Source: Chara braunii (lineage: Eukaryota; Streptophyta; Charophyceae; Charales; Characeae). Taken from it: a DNA stretch of 52,201 nt. Made by a program: the position numbers and the translations under genes. The notes beneath the pieces are model-generated. The model saw only the letters and a list, made by a program, of their open reading frames with translations. It was not told the DNA's origin and searched no databases. The stretch is taken from contig BFEA01000035.1 of NCBI GenBank assembly GCA_003427395.1, forward strand, positions 3,457,098 through 3,509,298. Reading direction: 5' to 3'. Positions 39,750 through 51,026 of this stretch are shown in pieces (the stretch's first letter is position 1; each line of letters opens with the position of its first letter).

Positions 39750-41849
39750 TTGACGGCACCCGCGCTTGATTTACTAGCACCCCCCGTCGACTTCTATCGC
39801 AGAACTCCCCCTACGCCCTCCGCTCACGCGTCCCTCCTCCGACCCTCTCTAGTCCGACCCGTTACCTCCCCATGGCCGACGGTGTGTCACAAGTCGCCGA
39901 GGCGGCGACGACCTCGGCATCGGGCTCGACACCCGTGCCGACGGACCAGGGCCATCAGCCCCATCACCTCCCTCCTTGCGCCCTTACAAGCGCAGATGAC
40001 GACTCTTGCCGCTGGCTTGCGGCAACTTCAGGACGCTGGCCGTCCTTCCTCTCCTCACTCTCTCTCTTCTCCTGGCTCCCAATCCGGGTCCCCCGTCCTC
40101 CGACATGGTGGCCACGACGGAGCTTCCTCCTCTGCCGCCCCCGACCCGGCCATCCTGGTTACCGTTCACGCTCCTAGTGCGACGGCCGCCATGAGCCAGA
40201 CCCTCCCTCACTCTACGAGCGCACCGACCCAGATTTCGGTCGCTATGGCCACGGGACCACAACCCGCTGCCATGGTCTCAGCTTTTCTGGGTGCCCCGCT
40301 TCTCCCTCCCCTTCGCACGACCGCAGCGCCACCTGGCTCTCCCCCTCGTGGGATGCCTCGCGCCGCTCGTGCGTCCACTTCCCCCACTCTTCCTCCTGCC
40401 ACTCCTCGCTCGATCTACGTTCGATGTCTCGAGGACGAGCTTGCCCAGACCCAGGCCGACCTCGCCCTCTTACGCCTTCAGCTACCCCCACCCTCACATG
40501 TGGCCGGGCATTTGGGTGCACCCCCTTCTTCCTCTACCCTTCCTTCCATGCAGGCTTGCTTCCCTCGCCCTGCACCCTATCCAGCCCCATTCTACCTTCT
40601 TCCTATTCCCTCGGTTGCTGCGACCTCTTCTACCGCAGCTCCCTCGCAGCCTGCCGCTGTTGCCCCCGCTGCTCCCCCATGCGGCCCGGGCGTACAGTTA
40701 GTTGCGCCCCTTTCTCCAGGACATGCGCCGACTTACTCAGCGGTGGCACATACCTCTGCTCCTCGATCCCCTCGCCGCCAAAACGGTGGCGCACCACTCG
40801 TCTGCTTGGCGGACATTGCCTTGTACGACGGTACAGGGATATGCGTGTCTCGGTGGCTGCAGTCTGCCACCCGCACGCTCCAGCTCATGGGCGCCCCACC
40901 CGACACGTGGGTGGGTCACCTCTTCACGCGCCTGCATGGCGGTCCTTTCGAGGCCTGGGAGGATTTCTACGCGCACTCCCTTCGTGAGGGTCGGACCCCG
41001 ACCTTCATGGATTTCCAGGCGTTCCTCAAGGATCGCTTCGGAGCCCGACATGACGTGATTGACGCCTTCGAGCGTGTCGTCACTACACGCTGGTCTGGCT
41101 CTGGTGACGTTGCCGGCCTGGATCGCCACATCCAGATCTTTCAGGATGCCCGCCTCATTCGTGATGTGGCGTTCCTCCCCGAGGCTGCCCTCATCGACCG
41201 TTTCTTGGCCAGCCTTCCCCTTGAGTACCGCTCCGAGTTATGGAGGTATGAGTTCACATCGGCCCCGCAGGCTTACGAGGCTGCTAGGACCCATCAGCGG
41301 ATGCGGGCCCGTCTTCACCCCGCCTCCTCCTCCCAGCCTCAGCGTATTGGTTACCCCCCCTCCTCCTCTCATGGCATTTCCCAGCGTCGTTCCCCTTTCC
41401 GCGGTCACCCCTGTCGTTCCGTGCAGCAGGGCCGCCACTTCTCGCGCCGCTTCAACGCGCTCGAGTGTGGTGAGCAGGACGCTGTTGCCCCGCTGTCGCC
41501 TGAGGGCGACCATAGCGACGACCTCGACCTTGGCGAGGTCGTCCACGACCACCTGGAGGACTCTACTCTCCCTATGACCGAGCGCATCCAGCTCATCCTC
41601 TCCGCCCTCTCCAGGGCACGCAGCCGCTCCGGTCACGCTGGCGCCTCGCCCCCTGAGTTTCCTCAACAGGACCTCCCTCAGGGCTTTGTCGCTCCTCGCG
41701 GTGTCCTTTCCGCTGAGGAGCGCGCGGCTATTTTGGGCCGGCGTGGGTGTTTGCGATGCTGCCAGGACGGTCATACCTCCTCGCGGTGCCCTTACACCGC
41801 CGCCCTGGACGGCCACTATGCTAACCTTTCCCGCCAGCGTCATGCTTAG
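39750..41849 (+). CDS. Gag polyprotein of the gypsy element
   Basis: Open for about 700 codons. The first in-frame ATG is at 39,996, so the true start may be there or the first part may be non-coding. A Pro/Ser/Ala-rich N-terminal half is followed by a retrotransposon gag domain (VSRWLQSATRTLQLMGAPPDTWVGHLF...FEAWEDF...FMDFQAFLKDRFG...LIDRFLASLPLEYRSEL, about residues 365-525) and a zinc knuckle C-X2-C-X4-H-X4-C (CLRCCQDGHTSSRC, residues 667-680). Gag forms the particle that packages element RNA. It is intact, unlike pol, and ends with TAG directly before the protease region. Confidence 0.85.
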   Translation: MTAPALDLLAPPVDFYRRTPPTPSAHASLLRPSLVRPVTSPWPTVCHKSPRRRRPRHRARHPCRRTRAISPITSLLAPLQAQMTTLAAGLRQLQDAGRPSSPHSLSSPGSQSGSPVLRHGGHDGASSSAAPDPAILVTVHAPSATAAMSQTLPHSTSAPTQISVAMATGPQPAAMVSAFLGAPLLPPLRTTAAPPGSPPRGMPRAARASTSPTLPPATPRSIYVRCLEDELAQTQADLALLRLQLPPPSHVAGHLGAPPSSSTLPSMQACFPRPAPYPAPFYLLPIPSVAATSSTAAPSQPAAVAPAAPPCGPGVQLVAPLSPGHAPTYSAVAHTSAPRSPRRQNGGAPLVCLADIALYDGTGICVSRWLQSATRTLQLMGAPPDTWVGHLFTRLHGGPFEAWEDFYAHSLREGRTPTFMDFQAFLKDRFGARHDVIDAFERVVTTRWSGSGDVAGLDRHIQIFQDARLIRDVAFLPEAALIDRFLASLPLEYRSELWRYEFTSAPQAYEAARTHQRMRARLHPASSSQPQRIGYPPSSSHGISQRRSPFRGHPCRSVQQGRHFSRRFNALECGEQDAVAPLSPEGDHSDDLDLGEVVHDHLEDSTLPMTERIQLILSALSRARSRSGHAGASPPEFPQQDLPQGFVAPRGVLSAEERAAILGRRGCLRCCQDGHTSSRCPYTAALDGHYANLSRQRHA

Positions 41850-42305
41850 TCCCCCCCCCGACGTTTCGCATCCCCGTGGCGCCTCTTAGCCACGGTGCAG
41901 TATACACCTGCGCCCTCCTCAGTAGTCGGCTTCCCAACATCCCCGTCGCGGTTTGCCTCTCTCGCTACTGGAGTTGAGGTCTCGCAGGACCCGACAGAGT
42001 GTACTTAGCCCTCTGTCGTAGTACCGTTTGCGCCTTTGCAGACCACCGTCTCCCCTCCTACCCCGCCCCGACTACCGACGCGTCGAGCCATTCGCTCAGC
42101 CCGTTGCAGCGAGCAGCTTGCGACTCGCGAAGACGTTGTGTCCTCTTTTCTGGACTTGAGCATGCTCCAGGCTCGTTAGGAGCGACTCACCCTCCATGTC
42201 GCTGCACTGCGTCGCCTTCTTACCATCCTCTCTGATCCTGATCGCACCCTCCCGATCATTCCAGTACAACTGGGGACCTCCACGAGGGTGTAATCAACGC
42301 TGTGA
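41850..42305 (+). other. Broken gag-pol junction and protease N-terminus
   Basis: All frames are interrupted. A TGA stop lies at 42,303-42,305, right before the protease active site. A TAA precedes it in the same frame. Confidence 0.6.
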
Positions 42306-43511
42306 GATTCCGGTTCTCAGGGCGACTTCATTCACCCACGTGTGGTGAAAGAAGCTCGCTTACCCACGATAGGGTCTCCGACTCTCATCTCCGTCACCCT
42401 AGGGGATGACAAGACCCAGCGCTTCTTCGATCAGACGGTCACAGACCTCCCCTTCTTCCTCACCCTCGAGCCGACCGATCGTCCCCCGGCGTCTTGTCAC
42501 CACCGCTCCTCTGCACATTTCGATGTGATGGAGACGGGGTACGATTTCATTCTCGGTACTCCGTGGTCTCGTCGGTTCCGCAGCACCGAGGCCGATTGGG
42601 CAACTAACACTTTCGTTCTCAAAACAAAGTGCGGACAGACGTATCGCGTACCTTTCATAGGTACCACCGTGACACCACGCCCCGATTCTCCTCCCCCGGA
42701 GCCTTCCGTGCCTATACCATCTCCTACGATCACTGTCACCTCGCCTCGGCAGTTTGCTCACTTCATTCGACAGGACGACGTCACCTTCTTTATAGTGAAC
42801 GTTACGGATCTCTTACACTATGATCCACCCTGTCCCAACGCCGAGCTCATCTCTCTGGAGCCAGATCCTCCTATCTCCATGACTCCCATCTCTACTTCCC
42901 ACCCTCCACCGTTCGTCGAGTCCACCCCGTCGTCGCGCCCTGACGCTGACGCTGAGGAACTCGCACGATATACGGCTGACCTGGAGCCCGCAGTTCGTGA
43001 CCTCATTCGAGAGTACCATGACATTTTCCCTTTGTCGTTCTCGTACGCCGGCATCCCACTGATGCGCGACGTCGAGCACTCCATCCAGCTTGTGCATGAC
43101 TATCGTGTTCACCACCAGACACCCTACAGACTCTCGATCCCCGAGGCCACCGAACTCAAGCGTCAGCTTGAGAAGCTCCTGAGACTTGGTTTCATTAAAC
43201 CCAGCAACTCCCCATGGGGTGCACCCGTCCTCTTTGCTGGCAAAGTGGATGGAACTCTCCGTCTCTGCATCGACTATCGCGGTCTCAACCGCTACACGTT
43301 TAAGAACAGCTACCCCATGCCTCGTTCCGACGAGCTGTTCGACCGCCTAGTAGGCAACCGCTTCTTTACAAAGATTGATCTTCGTAGCGGTTACCATCAG
43401 GTCCGCGTCGCTGCAGCGGACCAGCTGAAGACAACGTTCCGATCGCGCTTCGGCCACTATGAGTTTACGGTGATGCCATTCGGCCTCACCAACGCACTGG
43501 CTACCTTCTAG
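42306..43511 (+). pseudogene. Protease and reverse transcriptase N-terminal part
   Basis: The frame runs from the aspartic protease motif DSG (42,306-42,314) through [13 protein letters not shown] and the second protease motif DFILGTPW. It then goes to [70 protein letters not shown] and [13 protein letters not shown]. It stops at TAG 43,509-43,511. Downstream in the same frame are YVLVYLDDILV, the catalytic motif, and another stop (TAA 43,584-43,586). RT cannot be made from this copy. Confidence 0.85.
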
Positions 43512-44353
43512 AGGGCGATGAACGACATCTTCAGGGACATCCTGGAGCAGTACGTTCTCGTCTACCTCGACGATATCCTGGTCTAAAGTCGTACCCTTGA
43601 GGAGCACCTCAGACACCTCCGCGGCGTCCTTGATCGCTTGCGCAGACATGGCTTCTACGCCAAGCTGAGCAAGTGCCACTTTGCCCAACACAAAGTGGAT
43701 TTCTTAAAACACTACGTGTCTGACCAGGGTCTCCACATGGACGACACGAAGATCACTGCTATTGCGGACTGGCCGTCCCCACATCCGTCAACCAGCTTCG
43801 CAACTTCCTAGGCCTTACCAGCTACTATAGCAATTTCATCCAGGGATAAGCTAGGTATTCCTACATCCTTACCGCCACCCTCCTCCGGAAGAACCCGCCA
43901 TGGGCTTGGACACCCCTCCACGAGGACGCTTTCCGCGCCCTAAAAAAGGTGGTGACATGTGCACCGGTTCTTCACCTCCCCGATTTTGATCGCCCGTTTA
44001 TCCTTACCACCGATGCGTCAGACTTTGCTGTAGGAGCAGTGCTTTCTCAGATTTTCCCCTCCTCTTCTGATTCCTCGCATCCTCGTATCCCTCGCTTCCC
44101 ACCCCCTACCCCTACCACTGCCTCTCGCCTGACGCCTACTCGTCCAGCTACTGACGAGCCTTCTATTGACTATTCTCCTACCATTGCCTAGGACGACACT
44201 GTCGAGTCTCGCTCAGGTAATTGTACGATAGCCCTCTACTCTCGTCAGCTTCTGCCCGCCGAGATAAACTACACTGCTGATGAACGTGAGGTTCTCGCAG
44301 TAGTTTATGCCGCTCGACACTGACGTCACTACCTGCACGGGGCGCCATTCACG
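43512..44353 (+). pseudogene. RT palm/thumb and RNase H region, interrupted
   Basis: RT continues with YLDDILV, LEEHLRHLRGVLDRLRRHGFYAKLSKC. A frameshift near 43,780 leads to LRNFLGLTSYY.NFI. RNase H follows with FILTTDASDFAVGAVLSQ (43,996-44,049), an insertion of about 60 Ser/Pro-rich residues, then ALYSRQLLPAEINYTADEREVLAVVYAARH and a TGA at 44,322-44,324. Confidence 0.75.
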
Positions 44354-45208
44354 GTGCGCACGGACAACTCTGTTGTCCAGGCTTTTCTGACAAAGTCGAA
44401 GCTCACTCCTCGACAGGCTCGCTGGTGGTGCAACCTATCCAAGTTTAGTTTCACCACTGAGCGCATCAAGGGTGAGATTAATCGGGTCGTAGATGCCTTA
44501 TCCCGACGCTCTGACCACGATCAGGAGCAGATCCAGCCTGCTTCCATCTCGGTCACCACCGTCCACCACTCGGTGATCGACGAGTTTCGCACTCAGTACC
44601 GCCACTGCCCCGACTATCGCGATATTCATGCGACCCTTCAGAGTTGCGAAACCGTCCCGAACTACTCTCTCGGGGACAACGGTCTTGTGTACTGGCACGG
44701 TTCACAGGGCACCAGAGAGCCCCGTATTTGTGTTCCCTCCACTGGACAGCTACATATCCGGGCCGTAGCAGAGTTTCATGACCAGGCAGCCGCCGGTCAT
44801 ATGGGCTTCCACAAGACGTTGGCTTGTGTGAGCCGCCTATACGTTTGGCTGAAGCGCAAGGACTTTGTGAAGGATTACATTACAGAGTGTCCCACCTGTC
44901 AGGAGGTGAACAATGGGAACCACTTGCCTTATGGTCTGCTCCAACCTCTTCCTATCCTTCAGGGTCGTTGGCAGTCCATCTCGATGGAGTTTATCGCTCC
45001 TCTTCGTCCTCCGACCCCCCACGGTCATGATGCTATCCTGGTCGTCGTCGACCACTTCACGAAGCGTGCACGCTTTGTTCCGTGCCGCTATGCCATCAGT
45101 GCACGTGAGGTCGCCGACATCATGTTTGACCGAGTCGTGCGTGACCACGGCTTACCTCTGAGTATTATATCTGACCGTGACCCGCGCTTTACCAGGCGAT
45201 TTTGGTGA
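44354..45208 (+). pseudogene. RNase H end and integrase
   Basis: A 284-codon frame. It opens with the RNase H segment VRTDNSVVQAF, then GEINRVVDALSRR. The integrase zinc-binding HHCC follows (FHDQAAAGHMGFHKT...ECPTC). The core has WQSISMEFIAPL, where the first catalytic Asp is Glu (codon at 44,987-44,989), VVVDHFTKRARFVPC and LSIISDRDPRF with the second Asp. It ends at TGA 45,206-45,208. The third acidic residue lies after the stop in SYHPQTNGKTEVMNRTL. Confidence 0.85.
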
Positions 45209-46200
45209 CGGCTCCACGAGGTTTATGGCACCCAGCTCCGCTTCTCCTCGTCTTACCATCCCCAGACTAATGGTAAGACCGAGGTCATGAATAGGACTCT
45301 CAGAGATATTTGTTCATGACGACCAGCAGTGGGATCTCCATCTTGCCCACGCGGAGATAGCCTACAACCACGCCGTCTCGCCAGCCACGGGGATGACGCC
45401 TTACTATTGCAACCTCGGCTATCACCCTCGTGTTCCCGCGGACTTCCTTGGACCGTCACAGATGCACCCCGACATGAGTTGTCCCGCGCTGGATGATTGG
45501 GTTGCACACATGACGTCGATCATGAAGACCGCACATGAGCACATAGCCGCTTCCCAGACTCGCATGGCCGCACGTACGAACCGATCGAGGATGGATCATC
45601 CATTTAAAGTCGGTGATGATGTGCTTATCGACACCCGCCACTAACAGCTCGAAGCGGACACGCTTCGCAAGTTTCAGCGTCGCTTCTTTGACCCATGCCG
45701 CATTCTCCAGGCCGTCGGTTCTGATACGGCTTCTAGCCTGGTTAGCTTCCGTGTGACGCTGCCTGACTACCTACGCCAGGCTCGTGTGCACGATGTCTAC
45801 CACGTCTCGTTACTGCGTCCCTACCGCAGACCGTCTGAGCGTTTCGCTGGATGACCATACGAGCGCACTCCACCCATCATGGTGGACGACCACGAGGAGT
45901 TCCTCGTTTCAGACATCATTGGTCGCCGAGTCACCGACGACAACCCTCCTCACGTCGAGTATCTCGTACGTTGCCCCTCGAGAACTTGCAGCACGCTCGC
46001 ATGTTGGTGCGTGCCTATGATCGTACTCGTCATGCTGGGTTGACTGCTCCTCCTCAGCCCACTGACCCTCCTCCTTCTCCCTCGGCTGAGGAGACCGCTG
46101 AAGTCGAGCCTGTTCCATCTGAGGCAGACCTTCAGCAGCAGTCAGATGCTTCTGAGCGTCCACAGCGCACTCGTCATCGTCTTGCTCGATACGACGATTG
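45209..46200 (+). pseudogene. Integrase C-terminus with chromodomain-like end
   Basis: Frames shift several times. Recognisable pieces are SSYHPQTNGKTEVMNRTLRDI (near 45,245-45,310), MTPYYCNLGYHPRVP (45,393), FKVGDDVLIDTRH, VHDVYHVSLLRPYRR (45,785-45,830), then EEFLVSDIIGRRVTDDNPPHVEYLVR (from 45,895) and, after a shift, PLENLQHARMLVRAYDRTRHA. The last two fit a chromodomain, the mark of chromoviruses, which directs insertion into chromatin. Confidence 0.65.
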
Positions 46201-47315
46201 ACTCTGACTTATCTTCCCACGTCCTTGACTTCTGATACTCCATCCACTTCAGTTTTGCCACTTCAGCTCGTCGACGTTGTGGCTCTTCCTCGATGGCATT
46301 TCGGACTTCTCATCGTGGACGTCATTGGCAGCTTCATGGACTTCGTCACGATTAGCTCTGCCTACTTCAGACGTCATCACTCTCTTACCACTTTACCCTG
46401 TACAGTACCCTGCTTGTGTCGCATGATGGTCTCCCTTCGCCGGGTTTCTCTGAGTTGGGCTCTCCCTTGGTATACGCATAGGCATCGGGACCGTAGCGTT
46501 GCCCTGGCTTCCCAGCTTACAGATCCAACTCCGACTTCCCCCACCTTAGGAGTCATTTGCATGATTCCCTTACCCATCACTTTTTCTACCCTCTGCCGGC
46601 CCTCACGCCCTAGTTAGGCAGCCTCGCATGCTTCATCTAGGTGCGCCCAGTATACCAGGCTCCCTTGTTCCCTTGCATGGTCGACCCTCCATAGCGGTCA
46701 CCCCTTTAGTCGAGCATTACCCGCCCTGATGGTCTATCTGTTAGGGTCATTGATTCTGTTCGCTCCCAGTCCCCTACTCTCATTGAGCTTGATGACATAT
46801 GTTCCCCCTGTCACTATGTGTGAATGCCCTTAGGAGTTATCGACCCCTAGGCTGCATTCACCACCCTCAGAGACCATCCCACCCTTTGGTTTGCGACACA
46901 CTTCTCCTGTGACATATGATTGTCGTGTTGTTGCTTTGTTACTCTCAGACTGAGGCTACTGTCTCTAACATTTCTAGGATTTGGTTGTTCTGCTTTTGTT
47001 GTTCTTAGGACTTATACACTAGTCAGCTGTTTCCAGACTGAGGCTACTGCCTCCAACATTCTAGGACCTAGCTGTCATTACTTTCTGCTTTCCTAGGACA
47101 TGTATGCTAGTTAGTTGCTTCTGCTTTCACTTAGGCTGTTAGTTGTGACATTGTTGTTTTTTGTGACATTTCCTATCCTAGGTTGCATCGCATGGACTCA
47201 GCATGGATCTTGCTCTGCATCCTAGACTACTCAGGTTTTCTTTTTCTTTGGTAGAGTTCCGCTTCTTGGCGGAAGCGTGCTTGTATCTAGGCGATCCATC
47301 ACAGGTCGAGGATCG
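46201..47315 (+). other. 3' untranslated part of the gypsy element with 88-bp tandem
   Basis: No pol similarity. CAGACTGAGGCTACTG.CTC begins an 88-bp repeat at 46,946 and 47,034. The bases before the 3' LTR (GGTCGAGGATCG) are only weakly purine-rich, so the polypurine tract is uncertain. Confidence 0.5.
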
Positions 47316-47624
47316 TGTAGCGGACCTCTGGTTGGACTGTGAGACCAGCCCCTTGGCCTGTTCTCACAGACCTTTGTTCTATTCGGGGCAGTCCAATCCA
47401 AGCCGGTACCTCTGTCGGTACCAGCCAGTCCAGTCCATTCCCGTCAGTCCGCTGGGGTATACCCCAACTGTTGTCTGTTTTCCGATTCATTCTACATTCG
47501 CACGCTTTGGAGTACGTGCGTTGGAGTCTGGCGTGGGAGCTGCGCTGTGCCATCTCGCTCCCCCTTCTTCCTCAACCTCCATCTCTATGCCAGGCGGAGC
47601 ACCACACCTGGTGGGTCCGCCACA
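47316..47624 (+). repeat. 3' LTR
   Basis: It starts TGTAGCGGACCTCTGG and ends GGGTCCGCCACA. It is about 93% identical to the 5' LTR by eye, with one indel. Confidence 0.9.
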
Positions 47625-47629
47625 CTCTC
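47625..47629. repeat. Target-site duplication CTCTC, right
   Basis: Identical to 37,859-37,863, directly after the 3' LTR. Confidence 0.8.
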
Positions 47630-47895
47630 CTCATTTGTTTTCCTTATTTATTCCTTCATTCTCCTTTCTGTCTCCTTCCTTCCTTTCGGTTTTGCTACCT
47701 TTTCATTTCATCCTTCATGTCCTCCCGTTTAGATGACCCTGCGTGCACTTGGACTTCATCCGGGTCAGTGTGTATGAACCCGGATATGGTTCTAGCCGGG
47801 CACAAGGTTCACGTGCATATGTCTGATTGTGCTAGTAATCAGATGAGAACAAACAATATGGACCGTATAGGTAATGAAATAGTAACAACAACAAC

Positions 47896-47896
47896 A

Positions 47897-47936
<40 letters not shown>

Positions 47937-47943
47937 TAATATA

Positions 47944-48025
<82 letters not shown>
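47896..48025. repeat. (AAT)n array
   Basis: Long AAT/ATAATA run with ATAAT interruptions. Poly-Tyr/Ile frames on the minus strand are artefacts. Confidence 0.95.
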
Positions 48026-48026
<1 letters not shown>

Positions 48027-48113
48027 AAGGAATATGAGTGAACGCGATACACAGAAGTCAAAGTTACAATCAATCATGCAAAAGTCCAGATAGTAATGTA
48101 ACGAGTAGAGAGT

Positions 48114-48420
48114 TGAAATGCACCAAGATTCCATTCAAAATAAAAGTAATACAGTGAGCTCGTGAGTCCACATCCAAACCCTCAGGCCACATCAACGTAG
48201 TATTCAATGTCGCTCCTACTATTTGGGGCCCAGTCTACTCTACTCATCCTGCCTATCCCATCTATGCTCTCGCAACAGGCTCACTGCTCTTTTGTAGGCT
48301 AATGTTCATGACGTCAACACCAATGTCGACCTCTCACATACATCAGGTACGTACTCTCGACTCCTCCCATCACCATTCTCGACTCACACAGCGCCACCTT
48401 CCTGAAGTACACTGCCGCTC
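48114..48420 (+). repeat. Duplicated exon-like block P, copy 1
   Basis: Similar to 50,422-50,735. Shared parts are AAATGCACC.AGATTCCAT, CGCAACAGGCTCACT, GACGTCAACA and CACATACATCAG|GTA.GTACT. The CAG|GTACGT at 48,344-48,350 looks like a splice donor. No long open frame is kept in both copies, so coding status is uncertain. Confidence 0.5.
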
Positions 48421-49100
48421 ATCACCTCCTTGCATGCAGCAGTCCGCCTATAGCTGTTAGCGCCCCGCTGTGCTGCCGTGCTGTTGAGCCCCACACCACT
48501 CAGCGTCTACCAGCGCACCCTAGGCCATCTTGCGCACATGCAGACACTTGCACAGCGTTGCAGCTGTGTGTCCGCTTTGCTTGCCTAGGTCAGAACACCT
48601 TGGAATGGCTGGCTCCCTCCCTATACGGGAGGTGTTGCTGCTGCTGCTGGACTGTTTGAGCCTGGCCGTGGAAGTTGTCAGCAGCTTCCGGTCGGCCCCC
48701 AATGTCTGTGCCCAGGCCCAGTTCTACAGTTGAGGGGCCGAACCCTTTGCAATTGGGCACACTCGGATTTATCCAGGCTCTGAATGTTTGCTATATTTGT
48801 ATTGGACTGCGGGGCAGATGTGACGACAATGCTGCATTCTCATTGGCCCGTGGCCAGTTCCTGATGTGTCGGCCCCACACGGTGTCTGCCCAGGGCACGA
48901 CAACCCACGTCCCGGGCTCAGCTGCCTGACGCAACTGTACTTCAGGAAGAGCCCAGGGTGAGGCCCAGTCTCTAGTGCGCAGCAATTGGCTAAGACCCAT
49001 ATTGAAAACTGTTGAGACAAACCCCTCTCGTGGATACTTAGGCCCGCCTTCGCGTAGGCCGGGCACGAGCCTCGATGGGGCTGTTATGCTAGTAGTAGTA

Positions 49101-49106
<6 letters not shown>
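48421..49106. other. Unique GC-richer sequence, no gene called
   Basis: A short frame with GCTGCTGCTGCTG near 48,639 and others lack known motifs. CCCAGGG...CCTGG-type phrases occur. Nothing is recognised. Confidence 0.25.
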
Positions 49107-49179
<73 letters not shown>

Positions 49180-49184
49180 TTAAA
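49107..49184. repeat. (AAT)n array
   Basis: Uninterrupted AAT repeat. Asn- or Leu-run frames are artefacts. Confidence 0.95.
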
Positions 49185-49194
49185 AAAAAGAGCT

Positions 49195-49500
49195 GACATG
49201 TTCTAAATGACAATATCACATTGAAAGGCAGGAAGTCCGACAATGTCCAGAAAGTAGAATTGCACCAATACTATACCAACAGAGAATCAAACATTGCATT
49301 TTTAACGTCAATGAGAGCATACTCTCGCTGTTACCAGCATATGTATCATGAGCCCTCCCCCTACTTAGCACTCAGCGCCTAGACTGCAATCACACAACTT
49401 ATTGGCAGCCTACGAATTGCTAATGCACCGAATTGACGTCGGCAGCAGAACCGAAGTGCATGAAGATATCGACCCCCACAGAATATCGCCAAGACCAGGT
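49195..49500 (+). repeat. Duplicated exon-like block Q, copy 1
   Basis: Similar to 50,045-50,340. Shared parts are CATTGAAAGGCAGGAAGTCCG, ATCATGAGCCCT, GCCTACGAATTG, GGCAGCAGAACCGAAGT and GAC.CC.....AG.....CGCCAA.ACCAG|GT. One frame gives [22 protein letters not shown], and copy 2 gives [22 protein letters not shown]. The CAG|GTACGA end resembles a splice donor. Confidence 0.5.
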
Positions 49501-49597
49501 ACGAGCGCTCACATTATCAGCCTCACCTTTCTCTCTTCCTGTGTCTTTTCTTTGTTCCCTATGGTCTTCTTCATGCTCGCGCTCTCTTTCTTTTTCG

Positions 49598-49740
49598 GTG
49601 TTTGTTTGTTTGTCTGTCTGTTTGTTTGTTTGTTTGTCTGTGTGTCTGTCTGTCTGTCTATCTATCTATTTGTCTGTTTGTCGGTTTGTCTCTGTCTGTC
49701 TGTGTCTGTCTGTCTGTCTGTCTGTTCGTCTGTCTCTTGC
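49598..49740. repeat. (TGTC/TGTT)n low-complexity tract
   Basis: Imperfect TTTGTCTG and TCTGTCTG units. Cys/Val/Leu/Ser-rich frames across it are repeat by-products. Confidence 0.9.
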
Positions 49741-49947
49741 TGGTTGTCTGTCTGTTTCTCTCTTTCTGTGTGCGTGTGTGTACATGATGGGAGTACAGTG
49801 ATGGGCCATAGCCAACCGAAACAAGTTTGAATCTAATCTGTGTTCTTGACTTCGTTATCTTTGAGTTCGTGTGGGCGCAAACCGCCAGCTTGTTCGTCAT
49901 CTGTTTTGCATGCATGCTGGACATCGATGAAGACAAGTCTGATTACA

Positions 49948-50036
49948 ATAATAAGAATAATAAGAATAATAAGAATAAGAATAAGAATAAGAATAAGAAT
50001 ACGAATACGAATAAGAATAAGAATAAGAATCATAAT
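49948..50036. repeat. (AATAAG)n array
   Basis: AATAAGAATAAG units with a few ACG variants. Confidence 0.9.
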
Positions 50037-50044
50037 GATCAATA

Positions 50045-50340
50045 GGGAAATGTCATATTTCAGATTGCCAAATCGTACTGAAAGGCCGGAAGTCCGTTAC
50101 TGTCTAGAAAGCAGAATCGCACCGATGTATCACCAAAGGAGAACCAAAGCACTGAGTCCAAACGTCAATGATCATACCCTCATAATTACCAGCATAAGTA
50201 TCATGAGCCCTTCAGCGCCCAGCCTTTGATCACGCAACTACTACTGGCCTACGAATTGACAATGCAACTGTTGACGTTGGCAGCAGAACCGAAGTACTGG
50301 AGGATGTCGACCCATGCAGACTTTCGCCAACACCAGGTTT
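50045..50340 (+). repeat. Duplicated exon-like block Q, copy 2
   Basis: Partner of 49,195-49,500, about 75-80% alike by eye. CCAG|GTTTGT at 50,333-50,342 is the donor-like end. Relative to copy 1 there is a one-base difference before the DVGSRTEV segment, so only one of the copies, or neither, is in frame across its length. Confidence 0.5.
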
Positions 50341-50421
50341 GTATCCTGACATCATCACCCTCATCTCCCCCTCTCTTTCTCTTCTTCCTCTCTCTCTCTC
50401 TCTCTTTTCTCATCGCTTTTC

Positions 50422-50735
50422 TCCAAATGCACCGAGATTCCATCCAGTAATGGCAATATAATGAACTCATGAGCCAACGTTCAAGCCCTGATGTCACACC
50501 AACACAATGCCCAATGTCATTGCTCTCTGTCTGGCGCCCATCGCCCAACCTACACTACTCGTCTATTCTACTACAACCGCATCTACGCAACAGGCTCACT
50601 TAGATTTAGGTGACCAATATACCTGACGTCAACATGAATGCCGAACTCCCACATACATCAGGTATGTACTTGTCTCCCCTCATCAAACCTTGACCGCCCA
50701 CACACTCCCCTCCTTCTTGAAGACCACCAATCGCC
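50422..50735 (+). repeat. Duplicated exon-like block P, copy 2
   Basis: Partner of 48,114-48,420. It ends in ACATCAG|GTATGTACT at 50,655-50,670, a strong donor-like site followed by pyrimidine-rich DNA. Confidence 0.5.
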
Positions 50736-50786
50736 CGTTTACCCCCTAACGCTTCAACCCCTACACATTATAGCTAGGATTAAAAC

Positions 50787-50825
50787 ACAATAATAATACT
50801 AGTAATAATAATAATAAAATAATAA

Positions 50826-50886
<61 letters not shown>

Positions 50887-50910
50887 GTCAATAATAATAA
50901 TATTTACAAT
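50787..50910. repeat. (AAT)n array
   Basis: AAT/ATAAT run with an ACGTC interruption near 50,886. Confidence 0.9.
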
Positions 50911-50914
50911 AGTA

Positions 50915-51026
50915 ATATCCACAAAACAAATGTATACAAACCATATTCCCTGTCTGGTGCGTTCGAAATGTGAGCGCTCTGTACAAAGTACATAACAACT
51001 ACGATGGAGATGAACCATACGAAAGG
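50915..51026 (+). other. Candidate exon ending in a strong splice donor
   Basis: One frame is open through FPVWCVRNVSALYKVHNNYDGD and EPYER, followed by GTAAGT (51,027-51,032), a consensus donor, and a long pyrimidine-rich stretch. No family is recognised. It could be an exon of the same gene remnant as blocks P and Q. Confidence 0.3.

Larger units (their letters stand above)
37864..47624 (+). mobile_element. Structurally complete Ty3/gypsy LTR retrotransposon (9.76 kb)
   Basis: The element has TG...CA LTRs of about 310 bp, a CTCTC target-site duplication, an initiator-Met-type primer-binding site, gag with zinc knuckle, then protease, RT, RNase H, integrase and a chromodomain-like end. The gene order RT-RNase H-integrase is that of Ty3/gypsy. 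Stops in RT, RNase H and integrase and several frameshifts make it non-autonomous. The LTRs differ at roughly 23 of 310 positions by eye, so the insertion is old. The leader between primer-binding site and gag is 1.6 kb and carries SINE pieces. Confidence 0.9.

Noticed and set aside
47792-48134. Poly-Tyr/Ile/Leu proteins on the minus strand
   Set aside because: Translation of (AAT)n; the same holds for frames at 48,791-49,243, 50,761-51,126 and the Asn-rich plus frames.
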